64,000 bases of DNA from Rhodosorus marinus (taxonomy: Eukaryota > Rhodophyta > Stylonematophyceae > Stylonematales > Stylonemataceae). Where the stretch lies: assembly GCA_029953675.1 (NCBI GenBank), contig JAMWBK010000004.1, positions 1 to 64,000 of the forward strand, written 5' to 3'. This document shows, one piece after another, positions 30,184 through 39,728 of this stretch; position 1 is the first letter of the stretch; each line of letters starts with the position of its first letter. The notes under the pieces were generated by a model that did no database searches, was not told where the DNA came from, and was given only the letters and a program-made list of their open reading frames with translations. Made by a program: the position numbers and the translations under genes.

Positions 30184-31679
30184 TGTAAACTTTACTCGGC
30201 AACTGCCTAATGCAGCGCAACACTAATTCTATCAAGATCTAGGGAAAATGTGTGTGTTTAACCCCGTCTCCCGGGGTCGCTAGCTACGATAAAAAAGAAA
30301 AATAAGGGATCAGTGGCTGGTCCGACTGATCCACGCGCAGAGCCCCTAACGCGAGCTCTGCGTTCCCTGCCCAGAGTGTTCTGTTTAGTTGAGCCCGCAC
30401 GTTGCTCAACTCGTCCTGCTTAGTTAGCATGTGCCCACAGCCCTCACGGAGAAAGTCTTGGGTCATCTGCCCTGTTCTGCCGAAGGTTTCTATCGCAATC
30501 GGAATCAGTTTGTCATCTGGATGCTCTGTCGCCATCGCCTCCTTGTAGTGTGCAAGTTTCCAACGCTCGGCCTGTTTTGCTGCATAACCATTGTTGTCTT
30601 TGCTGTTGGCTAGGTGTCTCGCCTGTAGGGGTGACACCACCGTCACATCGATCGCAAATCGTTGCCAGGTTCGAGGGTGTATAGCTACCAAGTCAGGTCG
30701 TAGATTCGAGTTCGTGAAGTAGTCTGTAGGTTCTTGCTGAACATCTCTGAACTGCCATCTGTTAAGCCAGCGCCCCAGCTCAGTGCAGAGCTCATCATGT
30801 CGCCGTTGCCAGAGCCCAGTCGAGGTCTGACAATGATGGAATCTTTGTACACCGTTCGTACGGTGTGTACTATTACACGTAGTACACCTCTCCGTCGTCC
30901 GCAGTCCCGGAATCGGGAGACCCAGCAATTGTCGGATATTCAGGTGCATGCCTCTCCCACTCAATTTTCGGGGTCCGAATTGTGGCAAATCTCTTAGCCA
31001 GACGCCTGAACCTGCTCCTGCAGCGGAACGGATTCGGGCACGATGTTCCGGGTCGAGTAAGGGATCCGTGACCAGTCGGGTGAAAGCAGTAAGGTGTGCC
31101 TCTCTTGAGAGGGTCTGTTGTAAGGAACCTTGCTTCACCGCAGACTGGTCAGGGGGGGAATTTGCTGCAGGGGCAGCAGTCAGGTACGTGGGGTTGAGGA
31201 GCTGCCTTATTCGGGGGCTGGTTTCCGGTCTCAGTCTCCCCCTAATGGCTGTAGTTGCCACTAGGATTTGGGAGGGGAGGTCGTCAGTAGAGCGGTGTAG
31301 TGTCCTCGGGGGGTTGAGCAGCTGTGGTGTAGCTTCCTGGGTGCGTTCTAACAATTTTTGTAGGTGGGGCCAATAGCCCTTGTTAGCTGCAAAGGTTTGC
31401 ATCCAACCTGTGTAGAAAGAAATAGGTTGGATGCGCCTTCTAGTGCAGAATCCCAGTCCCCCCCATCGGCAGGGGAGTGCTACCTGCTTCCAAGCCGGGT
31501 GCGTTCCGTCAGGGTCGTCCGCATGGGCTGTTTGTAGACTGCCTAGTAGCCTTTCCAACTGTAGTCGTGTGTTGTAGTCCGCTTCTCGTGCTAAACTTCT
31601 GTCGTAGTGGTAAGCCACTGTCCTTAGGGTGTAGTCAAGTCTCGTTTCCGAGCAGTATCGGAACAGCGCCAGTTGTGTG
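30184..31679 (-). mobile_element. Family B retrotransposon, second 5'-truncated copy
   Basis: Has the last ~465 codons of ORF2 in an open frame (stop at 30284; thumb, finger, endonuclease) and a 3' UTR. It differs from 26695-28190 by only scattered substitutions and a 4-bp GTGT insertion in the 3' UTR. The 5' edge passes directly to TAACC and the 3' end of family C, so only about 5 bp of telomeric sequence separates them. Confidence 0.82.
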
Positions 31680-31684
31680 TAACC

Positions 31685-32568
31685 GCGTACACTTTACTGA
31701 AGAACTCCCTATTGGAGCCCATTAAGAAGCAATAAGGATCCTATTGGTCAGCAAAGAAACCCCTAATGGGTTGTGTGGCTACGTTCTAAGATAGGGACGA
31801 TGTCATAGTCTGCTTCGTCGACACGACGTGCCTGGGTGGCAAGGATAGCGTTTCCTTTCCACAAAGTGCGGTTCAAGATCGCCCGAGCCTCACTTACTTG
31901 CGTTGCCCGCTGATCCAGGTGTATAGTCGCTTCCTTGAGGAACTCACTCGCTTGTTGTCCCATCTGCCCAAATGTTTCCAGGCAGAAGGGGACGAAGATG
32001 TCGTCGTTATGTTCTCCGATACTGTCACGGTATTTGGACTCTTTAAACTTTTCCGCTTTCCGTGCCGCATACCCGGTCTCCCAAGACGCTTTGTGGAGGT
32101 GTGTTCTTTGCAAAGGCGAGGTCACCTTCACATCGATCACGTAGAGCTTGCCTGTTCGTGGGTGTCGGGCTAGAATGTCAGGCCGAAGCCGACTGCCTTG
32201 GTAGTGTCCGGTCGGTTCTATTGTCACTCCTAGTCGCCATTGTCTCAGCACTGTCGCCAGGGCGTCCCTGACCATGTTATGCCGAATTGTCCAACTGCCG
32301 GTAGAGCTGGTGCAGTGGTGAAGGCGTTGAATGCCTGCAGCGTCGTGTGGTTGGGAACATATCGTACACGTACTAAGTATTCGTACACCCGGCAGGGGTA
32401 ATCCCAACAGTTGTCGAAGGCTCAGGTTCAGTTCTCCGCTACTTAGGCCGCGTCCGTGTTTCCTTGGCAAGTCTCGCAGCCAAGTACCCCCTCCTGATCC
32501 CTTGCAGGAGCGTATTCGCGCACGTGCCGTCTCGCTGATCTCCGCGTTCTCCACCATTTCCTCGAATG
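31685..32568 (-). mobile_element. Family C retrotransposon, second 3' copy
   Basis: Contains a 3' UTR and the last ~268 codons of ORF2 (stop at 31763), almost identical to 3030-3915: finger CTICSQPHD...HHC, endonuclease RLRPDILARHPRT...VIDVKV. It is truncated into CCCCAGACTAAC (32569-32580), the innermost telomeric remnant of the left-arm cluster. Confidence 0.82.
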
Positions 32569-32580
32569 CCCCAGACTAAC
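32569..32580. repeat. Telomeric remnant at gypsy junction
   Basis: CCCCAGACTAAC joins a truncated family C element to a truncated LTR retrotransposon. A telomeric 12-mer deep inside is what a healed break later buried by insertions would leave. Confidence 0.75.
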
Positions 32581-33480
32581 GGCAGCAGGCATTCTGTTTT
32601 GAGGGGTATTCCAGATGCTGCTCCAATTATCTCAACCCAACACGGGAAATTGGACACGGCCTCGCCAGGCACATCCATAAGCATCTTGGGCGAAGCCAAG
32701 GTAACGTTACAACTGGGCGGTCACAGCTTCAACTGGCGACCTTACGTTGTAGAAGACGCCACAAGCCCAGGGTATCTGGGAAGATATTTCCTCCACAAAT
32801 ATAAGGCGCAACTCGATCTATCAAACCAGACGCTGACACTGAACCCCAACGAAGGAAATAACCCAGAAAATCCTGAAGAACCAGAAAATCCTGAAGAACC
32901 AGAAAATCCCGAAGAACCAGAAAATCCCGAAGAACCAGAAAATCCCGAAGAACCAGAAAATCCCGAAGAACCAGAAAATCCTGAAGAACCAGAAAATCAA
33001 CCAGAAGCAGCTGAATGTTCTGCTGCTCACCTTGAACACAACCCTGAAAACCCGGAGAATTACAATGAAGAAGAACCTGAACAAAACCCTGAAGCCGAAC
33101 CTGAACAAAACCCTGAAGTAGAACCTGAACAACCCGACAAACAACCTGACCACCCAGAACCTGAAAATTATATGGAGGAAAACCTAGACAACTACACAGA
33201 AGGAAACCTTGAAAAGCACCTTGAAGACATTACTGAAAAAGGGGTTGTGCAGAACCAGAAAAATGTAACGAATCAAACGAAGTTGGTCAGAGGTGAAACA
33301 TTGGAGGAACCCGAAATCAAAAATATAACGAAATTTACACAAAAACGACTGGAAGAGGCGAAAGATCTGGGGGAATTTATTACGGATAAATACGAACGAA
33401 CGATAAATACGGTGACGTTTTTGTGGAAGACTTTAAGAACCTGGCCCCTTGGCGAAACGTCAACTTTACAATTGATCTGA
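32581..33480 (+). pseudogene. Gypsy protease C-terminus and Pro-Glu repeat linker
   Basis: Keeps the second half of a retropepsin (GYLGRYFLHKYKAQLDLSN, matching the family ILGRDFL...A.ID pattern); the catalytic DTG part is lost. About eight copies of an 18-bp unit (NPEEPE, 32857-33000) and a long acidic stretch rich in NPE/EPE follow. The frame runs out at 33480, but coding clearly continues as the RT in the next frame (VEDFKNLAPW). Confidence 0.75.
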
Positions 33481-34735
33481 AACCGGGAACTGAACCAACA
33501 TCCCAAAGACCATACCGAATGAGTCTTGCAGATCAGAAGGATCTGAAAACTCAACTACAAGATTTGCTGAGCAAAAAACTCGTTCGACCTAGCTCGTCGC
33601 CTTTTGCTTCACCCTGTCTTTTTGTGGACAAAAAAGATGGTGGGCGGCGATTGTGCATCGATTACCGCAAACTGAACCAGGCAACCATCGTCAACAAGAA
33701 CAGCCCGCCAAGAATAGACGATTGTCTAGATGCTCTCGGCAAAGCCACATATCTCAGTGTGATCGATTTGAGGAGTGGTTACTGGCAACTACGCGTGGAG
33801 GAGAAGGACATTCCAAAAACAGCGTTCACGACGCCATTTGGTCTTTACGAGTGGTTAGTGATGCCGTTTGGTCTCACAAACGCTCCTGCGGTGTTTACTC
33901 GATTGCTCAACAGCATCTTCTTCGATGAGTTGAATGACTTCGTCACTATCTTCTTTGACGATATCATTATATACTCTTCGAATATGGCTGACCACAAGCA
34001 GCACCTAGCCAAAGTTTTTACGAAGTTACGAGCTAACAAGCTGTATACAAAGCGATCGAAGTGCGTATTCGGAGTGCCGGAGACTAAGTATCTGGGACAT
34101 ATAGTAGGCAGTGGACAACGCCAACCCGATCCCAGCAAGGTTGCCGCCTTAACGAATTGGGGGATTCCGCGGCATGTACATGACGTAAGGTCTTTTCTGG
34201 GTTTCACTGGATATCTACGAAGCTACGTGCCCAAATTTAGCCTGGTAGCAGCACCCCTTACCAACCTCACGAGGAAAGACGTGGATTTTCAGTGGGGACC
34301 GGAGCAGCAGAAAGCATTTGACACCCTGCGGGAGAAATTGATGCAGCAGCCAGTACTACGAAATCCGGATTTTACAAAAACCTTCACAATTTGTACTGAT
34401 GCCAGCAACAAGGGAGTAGGGGCTGTGTTGTTGCAAACCTTTGAAGATGGAGAACATCCAATTGCGTACTTCTCACAGCGATTCACCACTACGGAGGAAA
34501 AATATTCAACATACGAACGAGAGTTATACGCGTTGACCCTGGCAATACTACACTGGCGGACATATATAGAGGCGCAACGCTTCGTGCTTCGCACCGACCA
34601 TAACCCTTTGCGTTTTCTACACTCGCAAAAGGAGCTTACCAAGAGACAGGCGAGATATGTGAATCGCTTAATGCCGTTTTCCTTCGATATCGAATGCAAG
34701 AAAGGGCGGAAAATATTGCGGACCCACTCAGCCGG
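33423..34735 (+). pseudogene. Gypsy reverse transcriptase and RNase H
   Basis: RT motifs FVDKKDGGRRLCIDYRKLN, YLSVIDLRSGYWQ, TPFGLYEWLVMPFGLTNAP and the catalytic FFDDIIIYS, then RNase H with TICTDASNKGVGAVL, YEREL and LRTDHNPL. Frame changes near 34690; the RNase H end (ENIADPLSR) lies in the next frame. Confidence 0.82.
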
Positions 34736-36487
34736 GGAGCAATCAACCAGTTGGCGATGTACAGCGTTCTACCTTATGAAAACTGGTCGGAAGCCTACGC
34801 ACAGGACCCTGACTTCGAAGCAATTCATCTGGAAGCTAACAAATATGTGGAACAAGGGTTCCGGAAGAAGCAAGACATATTGTTCAGGCACAATCGAGTA
34901 TGTGTGCCCCAGAAATTCGTACCGGACTTACTACGGCGATATCATGAGGAACCCACGGGAGGACATTTCGGTCTTCATAAAACAGTCAACCTTTTGAAGA
35001 GACGTTGTTATTGGCGCACAATGAGGGATGACGTTCAATCAATGGTTGGAAAGTGCGAAATCTGCCAAAAGCAGAAACCACTCCGGGCATCACAAGGATT
35101 TCTACGGCCGCTACCTGTACCAGAAACAAAGTTGCAGGACATCACCATGGATTTCATCGTTAGTCTTCCCATGACTACATCGGGAGCTGATGCAATCCTA
35201 GTAATTGGTTTAGAGTGGTTGCGGAAATGTTTTGCTGAGCATCCTACTGAATATTTGGCGCTCTTGAGGCGTTTAAGTGTCTCCCTTTGGCGATATTCCA
35301 GCGACATGCTTTCCGAAGCGCGCTATCGGCGCCTGGGGTTGCATGCTTCCCTCCCTAGTTATTACTTCATCTTCACGCCTTGCGTAGCGCTTCAGGCTAT
35401 GCTAGTAAAGTTGCTAGTAAAGTCCAGTAAAGTCCAGTAATTGTCGATCGCTTCACAAAATATTCGAAATTTATACCAACCCGGACGCACGCAGATGCGG
35501 CGAAAACGGCAGAATTACTCTTCGAACACTGGGTACGGTTCGCGGGATTACCCCGAACCATAATTTCAGACCGGGATTCTAAGTTCACCAGCCTATTCTG
35601 GCAACGACTGATGGGAATACTTAAGGTCAGAACGAATTTGAGTACAGCCTATCACCCGCAAACGGACGGACAAACGGAGCGAGTCAATCAGACTTTGGAG
35701 ACATACCTCCGATGCAACAGTACCCGAACTACATGGGCCGCAGATCTTCCCATGGCGGAGTTGGTCTACAACACACAAATCTCGGAATCTACTAAGTACT
35801 CACCTTTTGAACTTTTGCACGGCCGAAACCCCGAGTTACCCGGAGCATTCATAGTACCACGTGCAGAGGGGAGCTACCACTTCACCATTACCCGAAGCAG
35901 CCGAAGCCTTGCTACGGCATCAGCAGGATCAATACATGGCAGCAAGGAACAACATGTTGTACGCAAAGCAAGTACAGAAAATCCGCTACGACGCGGGAAG
36001 GCGTGACCCTGAGTTTTTCCCTGACGAAATGGTGCTCTTATCAACCACGAACTTGCCGCTACGAGATCCCAAACCGTTCAGACCTCGATACATCGGACCC
36101 TTCAGAATCCAGCGTAAGGTGAACAATGTCGCTTATACCCTGCAGTTACCAACCGAAATGAAGGTACATCCAACGTTCCACGTTTCCCTGCTGAGGAAAT
36201 TTGTCGGTTCTCCCGACAACGTACAACCCGACATACCCGAGTTGGTAGCTGAAGTAGCGACTGGAGGCGAAATCGCATCCGTACTTGGTCATCGTATGAA
36301 ACCAGAGGGAACCAGCGAATATATTGTATACTTCGAGGGTGAAACTGTAGCTGATGCTCGATGGATTGCAGCTCACCAGTTGCCACACTCCTCTGCTACA
36401 AAAAGGCAAATTCGCTACTACATGAACTTTCATCGTGCTGCTGAATCTGCCCGACCCCGCACTTCTTCTTCGGTGGGAGGGATGTGA
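34694..36487 (+). pseudogene. Gypsy integrase and chromodomain, split by insertion
   Basis: HHCC finger region (HEEPTGGHFGLHKT...CEICQKQK), integrase core beginning DFIVSLP, then the 228-bp family D insert at 35208-35435, and the core resuming at VDRFTKYSKFIP with TIISDRDSKFTS and HPQTDGQTERVNQ. After a frame change near 35880 come the GPF/Y region (RPRYIGPFRI), HPTFHVSLLRKF and a chromodomain-like end (EYIVYFEG...ADARWI). Stop at 36485-36487. Confidence 0.8.
35208..35435 (+). mobile_element. Family D 3' fragment with 8-bp target duplication
   Basis: 228 bp holding the last ~55 ORF2 codons (LEWLRKCFAEHPTEYLALLR...LHASLPSY), the 3' UTR and a tail GCTAGTAAAGTCCAGTAAAG. It is flanked by AGTAATTG at 35200-35207 and 35436-35443; removing the insert and one copy restores the integrase frame. 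Confidence 0.85.
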
Positions 36488-36770
36488 CGTCTCCACCTTC
36501 CAGCAATGTCCGGCTATGCAAAATTATGCTCCGGCTGTGCCAAAATCTCTGGAGGTGCAACACCCTTTTGAGTTTAGTAGTTATTGCACATCCCGATGGA
36601 GCAAGAGTATAAGTACGATGGGCAAACTCGATATTTCCCAGGTTAGCTGGAGAAAAAAGAAGGAAGAGAGAAGAAAAAGAACAAGATAGAATTGGGATAT
36701 ATTACCTAATTTGGGAATAATTAGGAGGAAGTAAAAACTTGTTTTCTGAAATAGTGGGGCTGCTACCCAG

Positions 36771-37435
36771 CTGTTTATATGAAACGTGATACGCTCTCGA
36801 CTCTATAGGACAGTTGCCCCCATATACATAACGTTTTTGCGATGGGTGAGGAAAGGGCCATTAGGCTATATTTACTGAAATTTATCAAAAAGATATATAT
36901 AGCATAAATAGTAAATCGGCTCCCCCCACCAAGGATTCAAATGGGGACCGCAAGGGGGGTTTTTGGTAACCTCTGCGCAACCTTAGGCAAACGGAGGACA
37001 TTCTCGAGCTGCCTTGGACTGATAGATAGTGTAGGTTTTGCGCTGGCTACGTTGTATGTTCCGCGAACGACCCCAGGACGTCTGGATCGCCGCCTCCTCA
37101 CGGAGCTCTCTTCTGTGACCCTGTGGCGCTTGAATGCCTGCTTCATTTGTTTGACCCGCGTCAACCCGCGTCTTTGATTCTTCTCGCTTCTCAGAGTACG
37201 TCAGACTCTGAATAAAAGACGAAACGACGGGACGTTCTCGACCATATTTACAGAAGAGAAAACTTCGGTCGGTGAACCTTTTATACGATGGGCCTTGGCG
37301 ACGACCCCTTGGGCGGAGAGGTAGCTCGAGAAAAAAATTTCTATTTATAGAGAATCTAACGGATTCTCTGGGTCGAAAAACCCACGGTCGAAACGGGCTG
37401 CTTATATTAGCCCTTTTATTTTACTGGAAAACCGG
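36771..37435. other. Non-coding stretch
   Basis: No gene is seen. 37045-37160 (TGTTCCGCGAACGACC, GTGGCGCTTGAATGCC) is distantly similar to 15405-15475, so it may be part of the same dispersed repeat. Confidence 0.4.
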
Positions 37436-37735
37436 TTTTATTAGCGTAGCCTAAAGCGCCACGCGAAGCGTTAGTCTGGGGTTGAAAAAAGAGCTAAGAA
37501 CTAGGTAGGGGAAGCGTGCAAACCCAGCCGCCGATGGCGCGCCTCGGCAAGTATTGCTAGAATATCGCCACAGGGAGACACTCAAACGGCGTAAGAGTCC
37601 CAAGTATTTCGTAGGATGCTCAGCGAAACATTTCCGCAACCACTCCAAACCCGACTTCTCCACGTGACCAAAGATTTCCACGATGAAAGCCTGGAACCCT
37701 CAGCGCAAGGCAAACTGGCCATACTCTCAGCATCT
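37436..37735 (-). mobile_element. Family D 3' fragment with an embedded telomeric 13-mer
   Basis: 3' end (TTTTATTAGCGTAGCCTAAAGCGCC), hairpin region and ~70 ORF2 codons, frameshifted. Compared with other copies, TTAGTCTGGGGTT (about 37480-37492) replaces a few bases of the 3' UTR. Confidence 0.72.
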
Positions 37736-38252
37736 CAGAATATACTATATATAGAAATACGTGGGTTGTCCAAACGGGTGGAAACCCAATTTTTTTGAAT
37801 AAACGATGTTCCTGTAGTATATTTGTCCGTACACTCGCCTGTCAACAGGGGAGACACGGGTTCAATTGCCCGGCGGGATCGCTCTCTTCGATGCTGGAGA
37901 CGGGCGATCTTCGCCGTGCCTAGTCTTCGTTTTCTGCTCGGAGCCTTTTTTTTCTCTCAGTCTCCGACCTAAACAAATCGTCCGTAAAACACGGTAATAA
38001 CCACCACAAATCACGGCCCCACCGCGACGCTCTCCCCGTGGAGAGGGCCGAGGATAAGAGGATAAGTGAGGGGAGACCCGAAGACCAGATTTCTACGAAT
38101 GACTGTTGTGTCATAGGAGATGTGTTGAGCGCCTCCAGGAGTCTGAAGCGTGGAGGTTGAGTTTCAAGATAGGATCTGGCGAAGCGCTATTGGAATCTGG
38201 TCCACTAACATCCGAATCTAGTATGGAGTGGTGGTTTTATTGGTTGGTTTTT
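37736..38252. other. Non-coding stretch with SINE-like repeat
   Basis: 37845-37862 (GACACGGGTTCAATTGCCCG) resembles a tRNA B-box arm. It is followed at 37885-37975 by a diverged copy of the repeat at 15470-15566. A tRNA-derived SINE is possible; no A box was secured. Confidence 0.4.
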
Positions 38253-38395
38253 ATTCGTTTTATTAGCGTAGCCTAAAGCGCCACGCAAAGCGTGAAAAGG
38301 AACTAAGAACTAGGTAGGGAAGCGTGCAAACCCAGGGGCCGATGGCGCGCCTCGGCAAGCTTGTTGCTGGAACATCGCCACCGAGAGACATTTAT
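38253..38395 (-). mobile_element. Family D 3'-end fragment
   Basis: About 140 bp: TTTTATTAGCGTAGCCTAAAG, hairpin region (GGGCCGATGGCGCGCC) and the last ORF2 codons. Confidence 0.7.
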
Positions 38396-38630
38396 CTGGT
38401 TTTTACTGGTTTTTACTGGCTTTATTTGGCTTTATTTGGCTTTATTGGCATAGCCTAAAGCGCTACGCAAACCGTGGAAGGGAACTAAGAACTAGGTAGG
38501 GAAGCGTGTAAACCCAGGCGCCGATGGCGCGTCTCGGCAAGCATGCTGCTCGAATATCGCCACAGAGAGACACTTAAACGCCGCAAGAGTTCCAAGTATT
38601 CAACAGGATGCTCAGTGAAACTACAGTCTG
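38396..38630 (-). mobile_element. Family D 3' fragment with tandem tail
   Basis: The tail is short repeats (GGTTTTTACT twice, GGCTTTATTT twice) before GGCTTTATTGGCATAGCCTA. About 55 ORF2 codons follow. It sits directly against the previous fragment. Confidence 0.72.
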
Positions 38631-38984
38631 GACTGTATGCAAACCACCGCTGTCAGGTAGAGTTTGTGTCTCCCTTGACGCACGTCGAGGGCAGTTTTAG
38701 GTCGAATCCATCGCCGCGTTGGGAATAGAGTTTCCTGGACACTGAATCTTTCTCAAGGAGCAGGTCCCACGATCTTCAGCAGCAAAGGCAGGGGAGGCTT
38801 TTTTTGCGCTGTCAACAGGATGGAAGCCATTGGTCTGCAAAATTTGTCGACCGTTTGATCTCTACCAGGGCACTTGAGCGTCGATAGATTGTTCAAAATT
38901 GACGTTGAGGTGCTGGAGTGTCCCTGCACCCTGTACGTTTGGAATTTCGTCTGGGGAATTCCTGGACGGGGGGTTTGGGTATTT
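38631..38984. other. Non-coding stretch
   Basis: No gene or recognised repeat. Confidence 0.4.
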
Positions 38985-39138
38985 TAGGACTGGACTTCAC
39001 TGGACTTTACTAGCACTTCCTGAAGCGCTACGCAAGGCGTGAAGATGAACTAATTACTAGTGAGGGAAGCATGCAACCCCAGGCGCCGATGGCGCGCCTC
39101 GGAAAGCATGTGGCTGGAATATCGCCAAAGAGCGTGCG
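38985..39138 (-). mobile_element. Family D 3'-end fragment
   Basis: Tail GGACTTCACTGGACTTTACTAGC and the hairpin region, ending within the last ORF2 codons. Confidence 0.7.
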
Positions 39139-39193
39139 TTGTGTTTGCGTGGTGCGATACGGTAGGTAGCTCCCGAGTAAAGCCTCGGGGTTC
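39139..39193 (+). mobile_element. Telomeric-family 3' terminus remnant
   Basis: GATACGGTAGGTAGCTCCCGAGTAAAGCCTCG, a diverged form of the family H 3' end, followed by GGGGTTCC in place of GGGGTTAC. It marks a former telomeric-type insertion far from the cluster. Confidence 0.55.
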
Positions 39194-39728
39194 CTTTGCT
39201 TTTCGTTAGATCGTATATTCTGAATAGCTTTTTGATTAGGTCCAACTGTAATTGGCACAGTATAATATTTTCTAGGAAATACCTTTATGTCTAAAAAATC
39301 AAAACCACTCTTTACATTGCTGATTTGAAATAGCTAAACAGAACTTGGTACCCCAGCCTTTCTTAACCAGCGTGCAACAATATCCCGGTCTATATTAATT
39401 TGCTTTTGATTGCTGTAAAAGAGTAAGAAAGACTCACTGTGGCTTACATAGAAATGATGAAAAGTTCCATCCAGTCGCCCGGCGTGCTCCCATTCGGTGT
39501 TGGCGAAAAAAAAGCTTTTTGAATCAGATTCCGCATCAGAATCAGATGTGAATTCGTTATCAAGTCTGGGTCAAAGTCGCAATCGAGGGTCATGCATTTT
39601 GTACTTTTGTATTCATACTGGTCTTTGCTGGTCTTATTTATACTCGGCTTGGCTTGGCTCTAGACTTGGTGCTCGCTCAGGGCTGAACCTGGCATAGATG
39701 TCATCCGATCAATTGAGGAGGGGCCGGA
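39194..39728. other. Mostly non-coding; weak minus-strand coding remnant
   Basis: Reading 39510 to 39340 on the minus strand gives HAGRLDGTFHHFYVSHSESF and RDIVARWLRKAG, which looks like degraded coding sequence (perhaps a mobile-element protein) but cannot be assigned. The rest is AT-rich upstream DNA of the 923-aa gene, with TTATTTATACT near 39630. Confidence 0.35.

Larger units (their letters stand above)
32581..36770 (+). mobile_element. Ty3/gypsy chromovirus, 5'-truncated and frameshifted
   Basis: Order protease, linker, RT, RNase H, integrase with chromodomain, then a probable 3' LTR. The 5' LTR, gag and most of the protease are missing at the telomeric junction. The Pol frame is broken near 33418 (T-run), 34690 and 35880, and a family D fragment splits the integrase. 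The 3' LTR probably starts at TGTGACGTCTCC (36485) after the purine-rich CGGTGGGAGGGA and contains TATAAGTA at 36608. Its end is not determined, so 36770 is approximate. Confidence 0.8.

Noticed and set aside
39340-39510. Tyrosine recombinase fragment (RDIVARWLRKAG)
   Set aside because: The similarity rests on about a dozen residues, with no catalytic Arg or Tyr region; left unassigned.
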